Source of the DNA: an uncultured Acidobacteriia bacterium
GTDB taxonomy: Bacteria; Acidobacteriota; Terriglobia; Bryobacterales; Bryobacteraceae
Direction of reading: 5' to 3'
Assembly (NCBI GenBank): GCA_903923395.1
Contig: CAIXXM010000159.1
Location: forward strand, 1 to 52,067
DNA length: 52,067 nt
The first letter of the stretch is position 1. Every line of letters begins with the position of its first letter. The notes under the pieces are model-generated. The model made no database searches. It was not told where the DNA came from and was given only the letters and a program-made list of their open reading frames with translations. Both the position numbers and the translations under genes were made by a program. Shown piece by piece: positions 6,363 through 14,381 of this stretch.

Positions 6363-9300
6363 TCAGAAAAGCAGCTTTGCCGACACCTGAATCAACCTGG
6401 GGAAGTTCTGCTGCCCCACCGGCAGCATGCCAAACCTGGCATCCGTATACGTTGTATCGGGCGCGCCATAGAGCGGATGGTTCATCAGATTAAATGCCTC
6501 GCCGCGCAGGTTGAACTTCCACCGCTCCGTGATAGTGAAAGTTTTCGCTCCCGCCAGATTCATCGTCAGATTGTCCATCTGCCGCAGCCAGGGGTAACGG
6601 TCTGGAACGGTGCGGAGATAGTAACTGTTCGGGTACCCCTTGAAGCAGGTCTTGTCATTGATGAACCAGTGGTCATGCGTTTGATCCGTGGCCAGCAGTG
6701 ACGAACAGGAGAAAAGCGTATTGATGCCCGCCACCGGAATGCCTGAATTGAAAGTGAAGATATAGTTCAGCGTCCAGCCGCCGATGATGCCGTTGACCAG
6801 CCGGTTGGCGTGCGACAGCAGCGAGCGGCCCTTGCCAAACGGAAGATCCCAGACGCCGGAGATCGAAAGGTTTTGCGGCTTGTCATAACTCACCAGTTCG
6901 TGCACCGGCGTTTCCGAAAGATCCCAATTGTTGAGCCGGTTGATGGTTTGGAAGTTCTTCGAGAACGTATACGACAACACTGTCGTCAGCGCCCCTGCCT
7001 TGCTGCGATCTCCGGTGAACCGCTTTTGCACCCGCATCTGCAGTGCGTCATACCGGTACCGTCCCCAGGGATTGGTGTTGGCCGTAATGCCGGTGAACAA
7101 GGGGTTGGAGTAGTACAAATACTTGGCCGCTATGTTCGGGCTGGCACCGAGTGTACTGGTCACAGGAAGCACGCCATAGAAGGGATTCGGAACAGTCGTA
7201 TCGAACATCTTCGAATTCGTGTAGCCCGCCTGTACTTCGGCCAGAGTCAGGTAATCCTGGTTGTAAGCCATGGTTACGTGGTTCGTAATGCTTCCCACAT
7301 ACGAAACATCGAGCAGAACATTCTGCGGCAAACGGCGCTGGAACCCAAACGAGTATTGGAAGGTGCGGGGAACCACGCGGGCTGTTCCATCAAAACTCAC
7401 GCTGTTGCCGATGTTCGTCAAAGCACCCAGGCTCGCTCCGGCTGGCTGGATGATTCCGTTCGGAAAGGGATTAGCCAGAGAATACGGCCCGGTGAAGCCA
7501 ACTCCGGACGGCGTCTGATCCCCGTTGAGCGAGCGTTGATAGGTGGTTTGCTGGCTGAACCCATCGGTCGTGTTGGCCTGCGTTGCCGTGGCGTGATAGA
7601 TCCCGAAGCCAGTGCGCAACACGGTATCCCGCAGGAAACTCCAGGCAATGCCGATGCGGGGCTGGATGTTCTCCCAGTCCGTGTTGTAAGTGCGGCGCTG
7701 CCCATTGGCAAGGAAGGTGCGGCTGCCCGTGAGAGTTGCTGGGGGATTTGGATAAGGAATCGCCGGATTGCCAGCAAGGTAAGTCTTCTGGTCCGCCGCC
7801 CATGCGGCAAGCACGGCACTGCTGGCCGGATTCGCGGCATTCAGATCAAAACCGTTGTTCACCCGGTTCCAGCGCTCCACCCACGGGACCTGCACGTCAT
7901 ATCTCAGACCAAGGTTCACGGTGAGGTTCCGGGCCACGCGCCAGTCATCCTGCACATAAATTCCCCCGTACGGCCAGGTTCGGTAATAACTGGCGTTGTA
8001 ATCGATATAGCCGGAACCCGGAACACCCAGCAACAGATCCGCTACCCCCGAACCCACCGCAGTGCTCACTGAGGTCAACGGATATTGCTGCGTACCATAT
8101 CGCGTAAAGCTGAAGTAACCATTGGACTGCCCGGACGAATTATTCGCCTGCATCGCGTAGACCAGATCCAGGCCAAACTTCAGCGTCATGGAACCTTTGG
8201 TCATGGAAAGCGTCGGCGCAATGTTGTATTGGTTGTCTGAAGTCCAGGTGAAGCGGTTGGTGCCGTTTGAAAACAAGTCAGTGAACTGGTCCACGGAAAT
8301 CCGCGGCGGCAGGGCATTCAGTGCCGAAGGGGCTTTGTAATCCGTGATGCCGAGGCTGGACGCGGTCACCCCCGATGCCGCGTTGTCATTCGGCGCGAAC
8401 CCCGTGAAGCGCCCGAAAGACATGCGGAGATCAAAGACCATGCTGGCATTCAGAATCCGGGTAAAACTGGTGATGATATTGAAGTTCTGCCGCTCATTGT
8501 AGATATTGCCGGAAGCGGCCGCACCGGGAATCCCGGTGCTGTCCCGGAACTCACTGCCATGCTGGAACGTCATCATGGCGTAAAACCTGTCCGCGGAGTC
8601 AAACATATGATCCCAGCGCACGATGGGCTGGTTGTATTCATACTTCCCGGTATTGTTGGAATAGACGAAATTCTGTGTGAAACCGGTCGTATTTGGCGAA
8701 GGATAAAAGCTCAGCAATTTCTGCCCAATGGGGCTGATCCGGCTTTGCGGGATGACATTTCCAGGAAAGGCTGTCCGGATATAGGCCGTGGTGCAAGTTC
8801 CGCTGATAGTGACCTTGCTGATGCAGGGAATACCCGTTGCCGGGTCGTAGATCGTCTCCCCATACTTCGTGAAATGCTGCCCGTCGCGGAGGTCATCTGG
8901 CGGAGTGTTCGCCACCACAGGGAACGGCACGCGTTCCCGGAAGCCTTCAAAACTCACGAAAAGAAAATCCTTGTCCCTCCGGATAGGGCCGCCAACCGTG
9001 CCGCCGAACTGGTTCGTGATGTGCTTGCCCCGCGGCGCACCGACCTGATTGTTCTGCGTGTAGTTGGCATCGAGCACTGAGTTCCGCAGAAACTCGAACA
9101 TGGTCCCGTGATAGGCGTTGGAGCCCGACTTCAACACCGTGTTCACACTGCCGCCGCCTGTCCTGCCCACCGAAGCATCATAGGTGTTGGTTTGGACCTT
9201 GAATTCCTGGATCGCATCCACATTCGGGGCCACCTGCCAGGTCCCTGTGAGGCTGATCGGCGCGCCGTTCAAGCTGAAACTGTTCGTCCCGGAGACGCCG

Positions 9301-9854
9301 CCATTCATCACATACGCGCCAGATACATCCCAGCCACGCGTGCCCGAATAGCCGGAGGACCCGAACTGCTCCTGCGTGAACAAAACGCCCGGTGTCAGGC
9401 TCATCAACATGTAGACCTGCCGCCCGTTCAATGCATATTCCGAGGTCTGGATCGAATCGAAGTTCATGCCGCCGGAGGCATCCGCTGTCTGCAGCACTTC
9501 CGCGCTGGCCTCTACCGTAATCTCCGTCGAGACCTTGCCGACCTCAAGCTGGAACGTCAGTTCGAGTTTGTCGGCCACCATGGTCGTGACATTTGACTCC
9601 TTCAAGCGCGCGAAGCCCGGGGCTTCCACCTCAATGTCATAGGTGCTGGGCGTCAGATAAGGCAGCGTGAAGAAACCTTCGTGGTTCGTGGTTGCAGAGG
9701 TGAGTTGGTCATTGGATTTCTGCTTGGCGACCACCTTGGCACCTGCGATAGCAGCGCCATGTTTGTCAGTGACGTAACCGCTGATGGTGGCGCGGAAATC
9801 CTGGGCAGACAAAAGCGAAGAAAACAGCAGCAGGGCGGTAAGAATGGTTCGCAA
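6363..9854 (-). CDS. Oar-type TonB-dependent receptor
   Basis: 1163 residues. Signal peptide 1-18 (ends LLSAQ), then a carboxypeptidase-regulatory-like beta domain about 20-105 (ATISGYVTDKHGAAIAGAKV), a plug region about 115-245 with LNGRQVYMLMSLTPGV, and a long outer-membrane beta barrel ending KLLF with the terminal Phe expected for Bam recognition. Such Oar-like receptors are abundant in acidobacteria; their substrates are mostly unknown but oligosaccharide or peptide uptake and outer-membrane assembly have been suggested. Start is TTG at 9852-9854, seven bases after GAGGGAG; the same leader motif precedes the other two Oar genes in the window. No TonB, ExbB/D or SusD gene is adjacent. It is clearly more divergent than the tandem pair at 42627-49403. 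Confidence 0.92.
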   Translation of the reverse strand: MRTILTALLLFSSLLSAQDFRATISGYVTDKHGAAIAGAKVVAKQKSNDQLTSATTNHEGFFTLPYLTPSTYDIEVEAPGFARLKESNVTTMVADKLELTFQLEVGKVSTEITVEASAEVLQTADASGGMNFDSIQTSEYALNGRQVYMLMSLTPGVLFTQEQFGSSGYSGTRGWDVSGAYVMNGGVSGTNSFSLNGAPISLTGTWQVAPNVDAIQEFKVQTNTYDASVGRTGGGSVNTVLKSGSNAYHGTMFEFLRNSVLDANYTQNNQVGAPRGKHITNQFGGTVGGPIRRDKDFLFVSFEGFRERVPFPVVANTPPDDLRDGQHFTKYGETIYDPATGIPCISKVTISGTCTTAYIRTAFPGNVIPQSRISPIGQKLLSFYPSPNTTGFTQNFVYSNNTGKYEYNQPIVRWDHMFDSADRFYAMMTFQHGSEFRDSTGIPGAAASGNIYNERQNFNIITSFTRILNASMVFDLRMSFGRFTGFAPNDNAASGVTASSLGITDYKAPSALNALPPRISVDQFTDLFSNGTNRFTWTSDNQYNIAPTLSMTKGSMTLKFGLDLVYAMQANNSSGQSNGYFSFTRYGTQQYPLTSVSTAVGSGVADLLLGVPGSGYIDYNASYYRTWPYGGIYVQDDWRVARNLTVNLGLRYDVQVPWVERWNRVNNGFDLNAANPASSAVLAAWAADQKTYLAGNPAIPYPNPPATLTGSRTFLANGQRRTYNTDWENIQPRIGIAWSFLRDTVLRTGFGIYHATATQANTTDGFSQQTTYQRSLNGDQTPSGVGFTGPYSLANPFPNGIIQPAGASLGALTNIGNSVSFDGTARVVPRTFQYSFGFQRRLPQNVLLDVSYVGSITNHVTMAYNQDYLTLAEVQAGYTNSKMFDTTVPNPFYGVLPVTSTLGASPNIAAKYLYYSNPLFTGITANTNPWGRYRYDALQMRVQKRFTGDRSKAGALTTVLSYTFSKNFQTINRLNNWDLSETPVHELVSYDKPQNLSISGVWDLPFGKGRSLLSHANRLVNGIIGGWTLNYIFTFNSGIPVAGINTLFSCSSLLATDQTHDHWFINDKTCFKGYPNSYYLRTVPDRYPWLRQMDNLTMNLAGAKTFTITERWKFNLRGEAFNLMNHPLYGAPDTTYTDARFGMLPVGQQNFPRLIQVSAKLLF

Positions 9855-9866
9855 AACGTGGCTCCC

Positions 9867-9949
9867 TCAAAAGCGTACAGGCCGCCGTTCGCGGCGCCAA
9901 TCCGGTCAAGGACCCCGTCAGCTTCACGCGGACGGCGAGTCCGTTGTGC
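9867..9949. repeat. Short intergenic repeat, copy 1 (partner at 42540-42617)
   Basis: Bases 9867-9892 match 42540-42565 at 24 of 26 positions, and the 11-mer GTCCGTTGTGC at 9939-9949 recurs at 42607-42617, about the same distance away. The middle differs, but both copies can form a hairpin: here CGCCG-TTCG-CGGCG at 9883-9896. Both lie next to an Oar gene, this one 13 bases upstream of the start. Nature unknown. Confidence 0.4.
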
Positions 9950-10016
9950 GCATTCTATCGTGATTGCGGGTTTCAATGCAGTAAACAATACCCCTAACTG
10001 CCACCGCCGGAACGGA

Positions 10017-10045
10017 TTGACAAAAAATTAACCCGATCTGATACT
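10017..10045 (+). promoter_or_regulatory. Sigma-70 type promoter giving a leaderless message
   Basis: A perfect -35 TTGACA (10017-10022) is separated by exactly 17 bases from the -10 GATACT (10040-10045). The expected start point, about seven bases beyond the -10, falls on the ATG at 10052 of the MIOX-like gene. No Shine-Dalgarno sequence could fit, so translation of a leaderless mRNA is the simplest reading. Confidence 0.75.
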
Positions 10046-10051
10046 TTCCTT

Positions 10052-10864
10052 ATGGGGAAGACAGAGAACACTACGCCGAGACGGCTGTTCCTGGCAGGAA
10101 TTGGGTTGGCATCGACGGCAGGAGCGGCGGGAATCGCTTCGGGTTACGTCCTGCATGAAGTCATTCCCTCCTCTGGACACCGGCCGGGCGAAGAGTTCGC
10201 CTCCGCTGCGGCAATTCCGGAATTTGCGGCACAAGCCCAGGCGATCCGCGAAGCGCAGTCCAAACAAACCGTGGACCAGGTCAAAGCGTTGCGCAAGAAA
10301 TACCTGGACCCCATCTACGGCAAGGTCCGCGTCTGGGAAATGATCGAAAAGCTGGGGATGTGTATCGATTCCAGTGACAATTCCCTGATGCTGACCAGCC
10401 AGTTCCACCACGTGCAGCAGATTCTGGAAGCCATGGAACATGATCAGGTCGAGGACCGCAACCTCTACCTGACCGCGCTGCTGCACGATATTGGCAAGGT
10501 GATGCTGCTGGCGCACGAAGCCCCGGAAAACGTGGTGGGCTACATCCGTCCGCTGGAAGAACCGCGGATGGGCGCGGGCCTGGAACATGCGATCTTTCAA
10601 TTCGGCCACGATGAATTTGCTTACACGCGGCTGAAGGATCATGTCCCCGAAAACGTTGCCTGGACCATCCGCTATCACAGCGCCATGGCCACGTCTTTGG
10701 GCCGTTGGTGTAACGCGAAAGAGAAGGGCTTCCTCAACTCCACGCTCTCCAAGTTCCAACCCTATGATCTTGGCTACAAGTCCTACAGCCACCTTCCCAA
10801 GATCAACATGGCCAAATATCGGGCCATGATTGAAGACACGTTCCCGCAACCGATTCTGTTTTAG
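10052..10864 (+). CDS. Myo-inositol oxygenase-like diiron protein with Tat signal
   Basis: 270 residues. MIOX opens myo-inositol to D-glucuronate with O2 at a diiron centre. All six iron ligands known from mammalian MIOX have counterparts in the right order and spacing: H120, H145-D146 (LLHDIGK), H186 (GHDEF), H209 (RYHS) and D239 (YDLGYK). The acidic substrate-loop region also resembles the family (DSSDN, 106-110). Residues 8-31 are TPRRLFLAGIG plus a hydrophobic Ala/Gly stretch, a typical twin-arginine signal, so the folded metalloprotein is probably exported or membrane-anchored; known MIOX enzymes are cytosolic. The gene starts at the predicted transcription start. Substrate is unproven and could be another polyol. 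No inositol catabolism genes are nearby. Confidence 0.8.
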   Translation: MGKTENTTPRRLFLAGIGLASTAGAAGIASGYVLHEVIPSSGHRPGEEFASAAAIPEFAAQAQAIREAQSKQTVDQVKALRKKYLDPIYGKVRVWEMIEKLGMCIDSSDNSLMLTSQFHHVQQILEAMEHDQVEDRNLYLTALLHDIGKVMLLAHEAPENVVGYIRPLEEPRMGAGLEHAIFQFGHDEFAYTRLKDHVPENVAWTIRYHSAMATSLGRWCNAKEKGFLNSTLSKFQPYDLGYKSYSHLPKINMAKYRAMIEDTFPQPILF

Positions 10865-10900
10865 TGATCGCGGCCACCTGCGGTCTGGGAATATAAGGCC

Positions 10901-11752
10901 ATGCGATCTGGACTGCGGGAAATTCAAATCCCGGACCATAGCTTCGATCTGCGCTTCCCTGCGCTCGTCCAATACCCTGCGCAGACCGCCGGCCCGCCCG
11001 TTCGTCTTGGACCCTATGAGTTCGCCAGCAGCCGCAACGCTCCCCTCGCCGACGGCACTTTCCCCCTCGTTCTGATTTCCCACGGAGGTGGAGGCTCCCA
11101 CCTTCTCTACCGGACCATCAGCACTTACCTTGCAGTCCACGGCTTCATCGTTGTGATGCCGGAGCACGCTGGCAACAACCGGAATGACAATACGCTCCAG
11201 GGATCAGATGAAAATCTCATCCGCCGCACCCGGCATTTGTCGCTGACGCTGGACGCCGTCCTCACGCATCCGTTCTTTCTCGACCGCGTGGAGTTGAGCC
11301 GCGTTGCAGCAATGGGGCATTCGATCGGTGGTACCGCTGTCCTGGCTCTCGGCGGTGGCCAACCGTGGTCGCGAACAGGCCAACCAGTGCCGGTCACGCA
11401 CGACAAACGGGTCAGTGCGATCATCCTGCTGGCTCCCGCTGCGGAATGGTTCCTGCCTGACGATTCTTTGCGCCAAGTGACACAGCCCATGCTTTTGCTC
11501 GCAGGTGCCGAAGATACGATGACCCCTGTCTGGCAGGCAGAACTGGTCATGAACCGCGTGTTCAACCCCAACGGCGCGGTCCTCAAGACCATTGCAAAGG
11601 CCGGACACTTCTCCTTCCTGAGCCCCTTTCCGCCGGAAATGCGCAGGCCCGGGTTCCCGCCCGCCACGGACCCCGACGGCTTTGACCGCGAGGCATTCCA
11701 CGTCCAACTGCCGCAAATGATTTTGGAATTCCTGCGACAGACCTGGAGTTAA
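10901..11752 (+). CDS. Alpha/beta hydrolase of the dienelactone hydrolase / PAF-acetylhydrolase type
   Basis: 283 residues, no signal peptide. The oxyanion-hole region is ISHGGGG at 59-65 and the nucleophile elbow is GHSIGG with S141; an acid (LLAGAEDTMTP) and a late His (KAGHFSFL) complete the triad in the expected order. The substrate cannot be named. Thirty-six bases separate it from the MIOX-like gene and the two may be cotranscribed. Its TAA shares the sequence TTAA (11749-11752) with the stop of the opposite-strand HD gene, so the two genes overlap tail to tail. Confidence 0.82.
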   Translation: MRSGLREIQIPDHSFDLRFPALVQYPAQTAGPPVRLGPYEFASSRNAPLADGTFPLVLISHGGGGSHLLYRTISTYLAVHGFIVVMPEHAGNNRNDNTLQGSDENLIRRTRHLSLTLDAVLTHPFFLDRVELSRVAAMGHSIGGTAVLALGGGQPWSRTGQPVPVTHDKRVSAIILLAPAAEWFLPDDSLRQVTQPMLLLAGAEDTMTPVWQAELVMNRVFNPNGAVLKTIAKAGHFSFLSPFPPEMRRPGFPPATDPDGFDREAFHVQLPQMILEFLRQTWS

Positions 11753-12300
11753 AGCCCGATACTCTCCGCATCTGCCTGCATGGCTTTCACGCAGAAAGCG
11801 ATGTGTTCCTCCAGGTCAATGCCCATGGCGGCAGCGCCCTGGATGATGTCATCACGGCTGACCGAACGCGCGAAGGCCTTGTCCTTCATCTTCTTCCGCA
11901 CTCCCGCAGGTTCCACTTCCGCGACCTTGCGGGAAGGTTTGACCAGCGAACAAGCGGAGATGAAACCGGATAGTTCATCACAGGCGAAGAGCGTCTTCTC
12001 CAGCAACGATTCCCGGGCCACCCCGCTGTAATTGGCATGCGAAAGAATCGCCCGGCGCATATAAGCCGGCACGCCGAGAGATTCCAGTATCGGTTCGCCC
12101 TTCATCGGATGATCCGGTGCCTCGGGATGCATCTCGTAATCAAAGTCATGCAGCAGGGCGGTCACGCGCCAGGCCTGCTCATCTTCGCCAAACTTGCGGG
12201 CATAGGCCGCCACGCAGCTTTCCACCTGCAAAGCATGGCGGCGCAGGCTTTCTGACTTCGTGTACTCATGTAGAATTTCGAGGGCTTTTTCGCGCGTCAT
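11749..12300 (-). CDS. HD-domain phosphohydrolase family protein
   Basis: 183 residues from the ATG at 12298-12300. HD-superfamily metal ligands are visible as H22, H51-D52 (LLHDFDYE) and D108 (ACDEL), with H64 and H88 as possible extra ligands. It resembles the small single-domain HD hydrolases that act on nucleotides or phosphate esters; the substrate is unknown. A longer open frame to 12486 exists but would cross the start of the divergent gene at 12371 and lacks a sensible N-terminus. No clear Shine-Dalgarno sequence precedes the ATG. The 70-base gap to 12371 must carry two divergent promoters. Confidence 0.8.
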   Translation of the reverse strand: MTREKALEILHEYTKSESLRRHALQVESCVAAYARKFGEDEQAWRVTALLHDFDYEMHPEAPDHPMKGEPILESLGVPAYMRRAILSHANYSGVARESLLEKTLFACDELSGFISACSLVKPSRKVAEVEPAGVRKKMKDKAFARSVSRDDIIQGAAAMGIDLEEHIAFCVKAMQADAESIGL

Positions 12301-12370
12301 CTGGTTTTGTGTGACAGTATCGCATCCAGCTTGTGATTCCACATGGTGATTGCTGACAATAGTAAGTTCG

Positions 12371-13102
12371 ATGCGCCGACTCGCTATCCTCCTGACCGCC
12401 GCTGCAATCGCTTTACCGGCCGCTTCTGACAAGAAACCGAAAGCCCAGGGCTCCTTTACACCTGTGATCGCGAAACAGCGGCTCACTTACACGTCAGAGC
12501 AACTTGACGGGAAAGAGCGCATGCTCTCCATGATGGAAGGCAGTTACCTGCGTTCCATGAACGGCTCGGAACTTGCCACGCTCGGGCCCATGGTCAATGG
12601 CATCGTGAAGGCCCCCACGGAAGGCCGTCTGCGAATCGCACGGGAAGGTACAACATACAAACTCGACTACAAAGCCAAAACGGCGACACTTGTGGCAAAG
12701 GAAGCCACTCCGCTTTCCCCGCACAGCTATCCGCAGATCAAGGACGAAAGGCCGGTCAACAAGGCGGCGCGGAAAGGAAAATCCGGCGCTGCCGCAGTCT
12801 CGCTTGACGAGAATCTCGGCGATTTCGCGGGCTTTGAGACGATCCAGGGCTTGAAGTGCGCCGGTATGGTTTTGCGCGATCATGGTACACAAACCGGCAC
12901 TGCCTGGCGGGATTGGAAACATGATCTCCTGGTGCGGCTCGAAACCATCTTCGGCTCAAACGATGATCATGTACTGATCACACTGGAGCGCTTTGAGATC
13001 GATATCAGACAGGAGCCGGAAGCGACTTACTTCGAGCTTCCCGCCAAGTGGACAGTTATCGAACCCGCAGCCACAGCACAGCCAACAACCCCGAAACCGT
13101 AA
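12371..13102 (+). CDS. Secreted protein of unknown function
   Basis: 243 residues from the ATG at 12371, which is followed at once by a signal peptide (MRRLAILLTAAAIALPAAS). A TTG at 12350 in frame would add seven residues and is less likely. The mature protein contains repeated beta-type stretches (LATLGPMVNGIVKAPTEGR; FAGFETIQGLKCAGMVLRDH; VLITLERFEIDIRQEPEATYF) and a Pro/Thr tail. I do not recognise the family. The last 47 bases overlap the opposite-strand Lnt-like gene. Confidence 0.7.
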   Translation: MRRLAILLTAAAIALPAASDKKPKAQGSFTPVIAKQRLTYTSEQLDGKERMLSMMEGSYLRSMNGSELATLGPMVNGIVKAPTEGRLRIAREGTTYKLDYKAKTATLVAKEATPLSPHSYPQIKDERPVNKAARKGKSGAAAVSLDENLGDFAGFETIQGLKCAGMVLRDHGTQTGTAWRDWKHDLLVRLETIFGSNDDHVLITLERFEIDIRQEPEATYFELPAKWTVIEPAATAQPTTPKP

Positions 13103-14381
13103 AACAGAACCAATCGCCCAAAGCATTGTAGAGCGTGTTCAGGTGGCGCACCGGAACCTTCACCAGCAGAGTGGAGAATTCCTCCGCATACGATGGCTTT
13201 TCTGCCAGTACACGACCGAAAGCATCCGCCGCGATGAGATTGCCGGCTCTGGGCGCGCGCACCACACTGAAGCCGCTTTCCACACCGCGCAGCATGGCCA
13301 CACGGTCGCTGTACCAGCGGTCTTCCTCAAAATCAAAGGCAGGTATGAGCATCAGCGCGGCGCCATCATTGCCATAACCCCGGGCTAGAGACGGAAAGCC
13401 CATGTCCTTGCAAATCGCGGTGCCGTAAATGCCCGCGGGCTCCCGCCACGTGACGCGCTCCGTGCCAACCAGAAGATGGCTCTCAAAGGGAGGCAACATA
13501 TGTTGCTTCTCATAGACCGCACGCACGGAGCCATTTTCATAGACGCGGGACTCATTGCGCTTGTCCTTCGCAGTCCAGCGTTCAATACCCACCACAGTCA
13601 AGGCGGGCAGAGGGAGAAAGCGCTGGTCGATGCCAGTCAGTTGTGCGTCATCAATTCGCACAATCTTTTCCGGCAGCAAGACAACCCGCGCACCCTGCGC
13701 AATTAGACCGCGGGCAGTATCGGCATAACGGTCCAGCTTGGTTTCGAGAGGTAGTTTAGCGTCAGAGGCGACCAGGCCGACCATCACAGGTGTTCCGGGG
13801 TCCTGCTGCAAACGGAGTGCACCGGCACCTGCCACCAAAACAATCACCAGCAATGCAGCCATTGGCTTGCCCGCTGCGAGTAAACCCTGGCTGAAGAACA
13901 ACACAAAACCAATGCCGCAGAGACCCGTAACTGAGGCAATTTGCAGCATGGCAGGAAAGTCCATCTGCGTGTAGGCCAGGTTATCGATGGTGCCGTGGAT
14001 GGAGATACGGAAGCGCAGAAACTCATAAGTCGTCCAGATCGCTGAGAAGAAGAATGCCGCAAGAAACCGGCGCTGTTTCTGGTGGTAATTGCGGAAGATT
14101 CGAACAGCAAGAGCGAAGACGAGCCCGGTCCCCACGGGTGAAAGGATGACTACCCACAAGGGCAGCCCCAATACCTTCCACAGATAATGCGTCTGATTAC
14201 AGGATCCAAGCGCCCAACCGAGGAAAGCAGCGCACCACAGCAGGCGCGCAGGCAACCGGCCGGGCTCTATAAGTACAGGCAGTGCAAGAAACCCGGTAAC
14301 CCAAAAGACAAGATGCAGCCCTGTGCCGAACCATACGGCAACGGCACAGAGCAGCAAACGCAGCAGTGTTTCCGCGATCAC
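13056..14381 (-). CDS. Lnt-like membrane protein with carbon-nitrogen hydrolase domain
   Basis: 441 residues. Residues 1-195 are about six membrane helices, residues 198-410 a nitrilase-type domain, and a last helix sits near 415-438: the layout of apolipoprotein N-acyltransferase. The Glu-Lys-Cys triad is visible as E238 (LLPEK), K292 (YEKQHMLPPFES) and C324 (AICKDMGF). The residue after Cys is Lys where Lnt usually has Tyr/Trp-Glu, and it is shorter than typical Lnt (about 510), so it may be a paralogue with another acceptor rather than the housekeeping enzyme. GTG start at 14379-14381 overlaps the stop of the upstream BNR gene (GTGA), implying coupling. Confidence 0.78.
   Translation of the reverse strand: MIAETLLRLLLCAVAVWFGTGLHLVFWVTGFLALPVLIEPGRLPARLLWCAAFLGWALGSCNQTHYLWKVLGLPLWVVILSPVGTGLVFALAVRIFRNYHQKQRRFLAAFFFSAIWTTYEFLRFRISIHGTIDNLAYTQMDFPAMLQIASVTGLCGIGFVLFFSQGLLAAGKPMAALLVIVLVAGAGALRLQQDPGTPVMVGLVASDAKLPLETKLDRYADTARGLIAQGARVVLLPEKIVRIDDAQLTGIDQRFLPLPALTVVGIERWTAKDKRNESRVYENGSVRAVYEKQHMLPPFESHLLVGTERVTWREPAGIYGTAICKDMGFPSLARGYGNDGAALMLIPAFDFEEDRWYSDRVAMLRGVESGFSVVRAPRAGNLIAADAFGRVLAEKPSYAEEFSTLLVKVPVRHLNTLYNALGDWFCFTVSGLLAVLWLRVR

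Noticed and set aside
9855-10016. Shared promoter motif GATAG upstream of all three Oar genes
   Set aside because: GATAG with loosely similar following bases occurs before each, but no consistent -35 or spacing could be aligned; the likeness may be chance.
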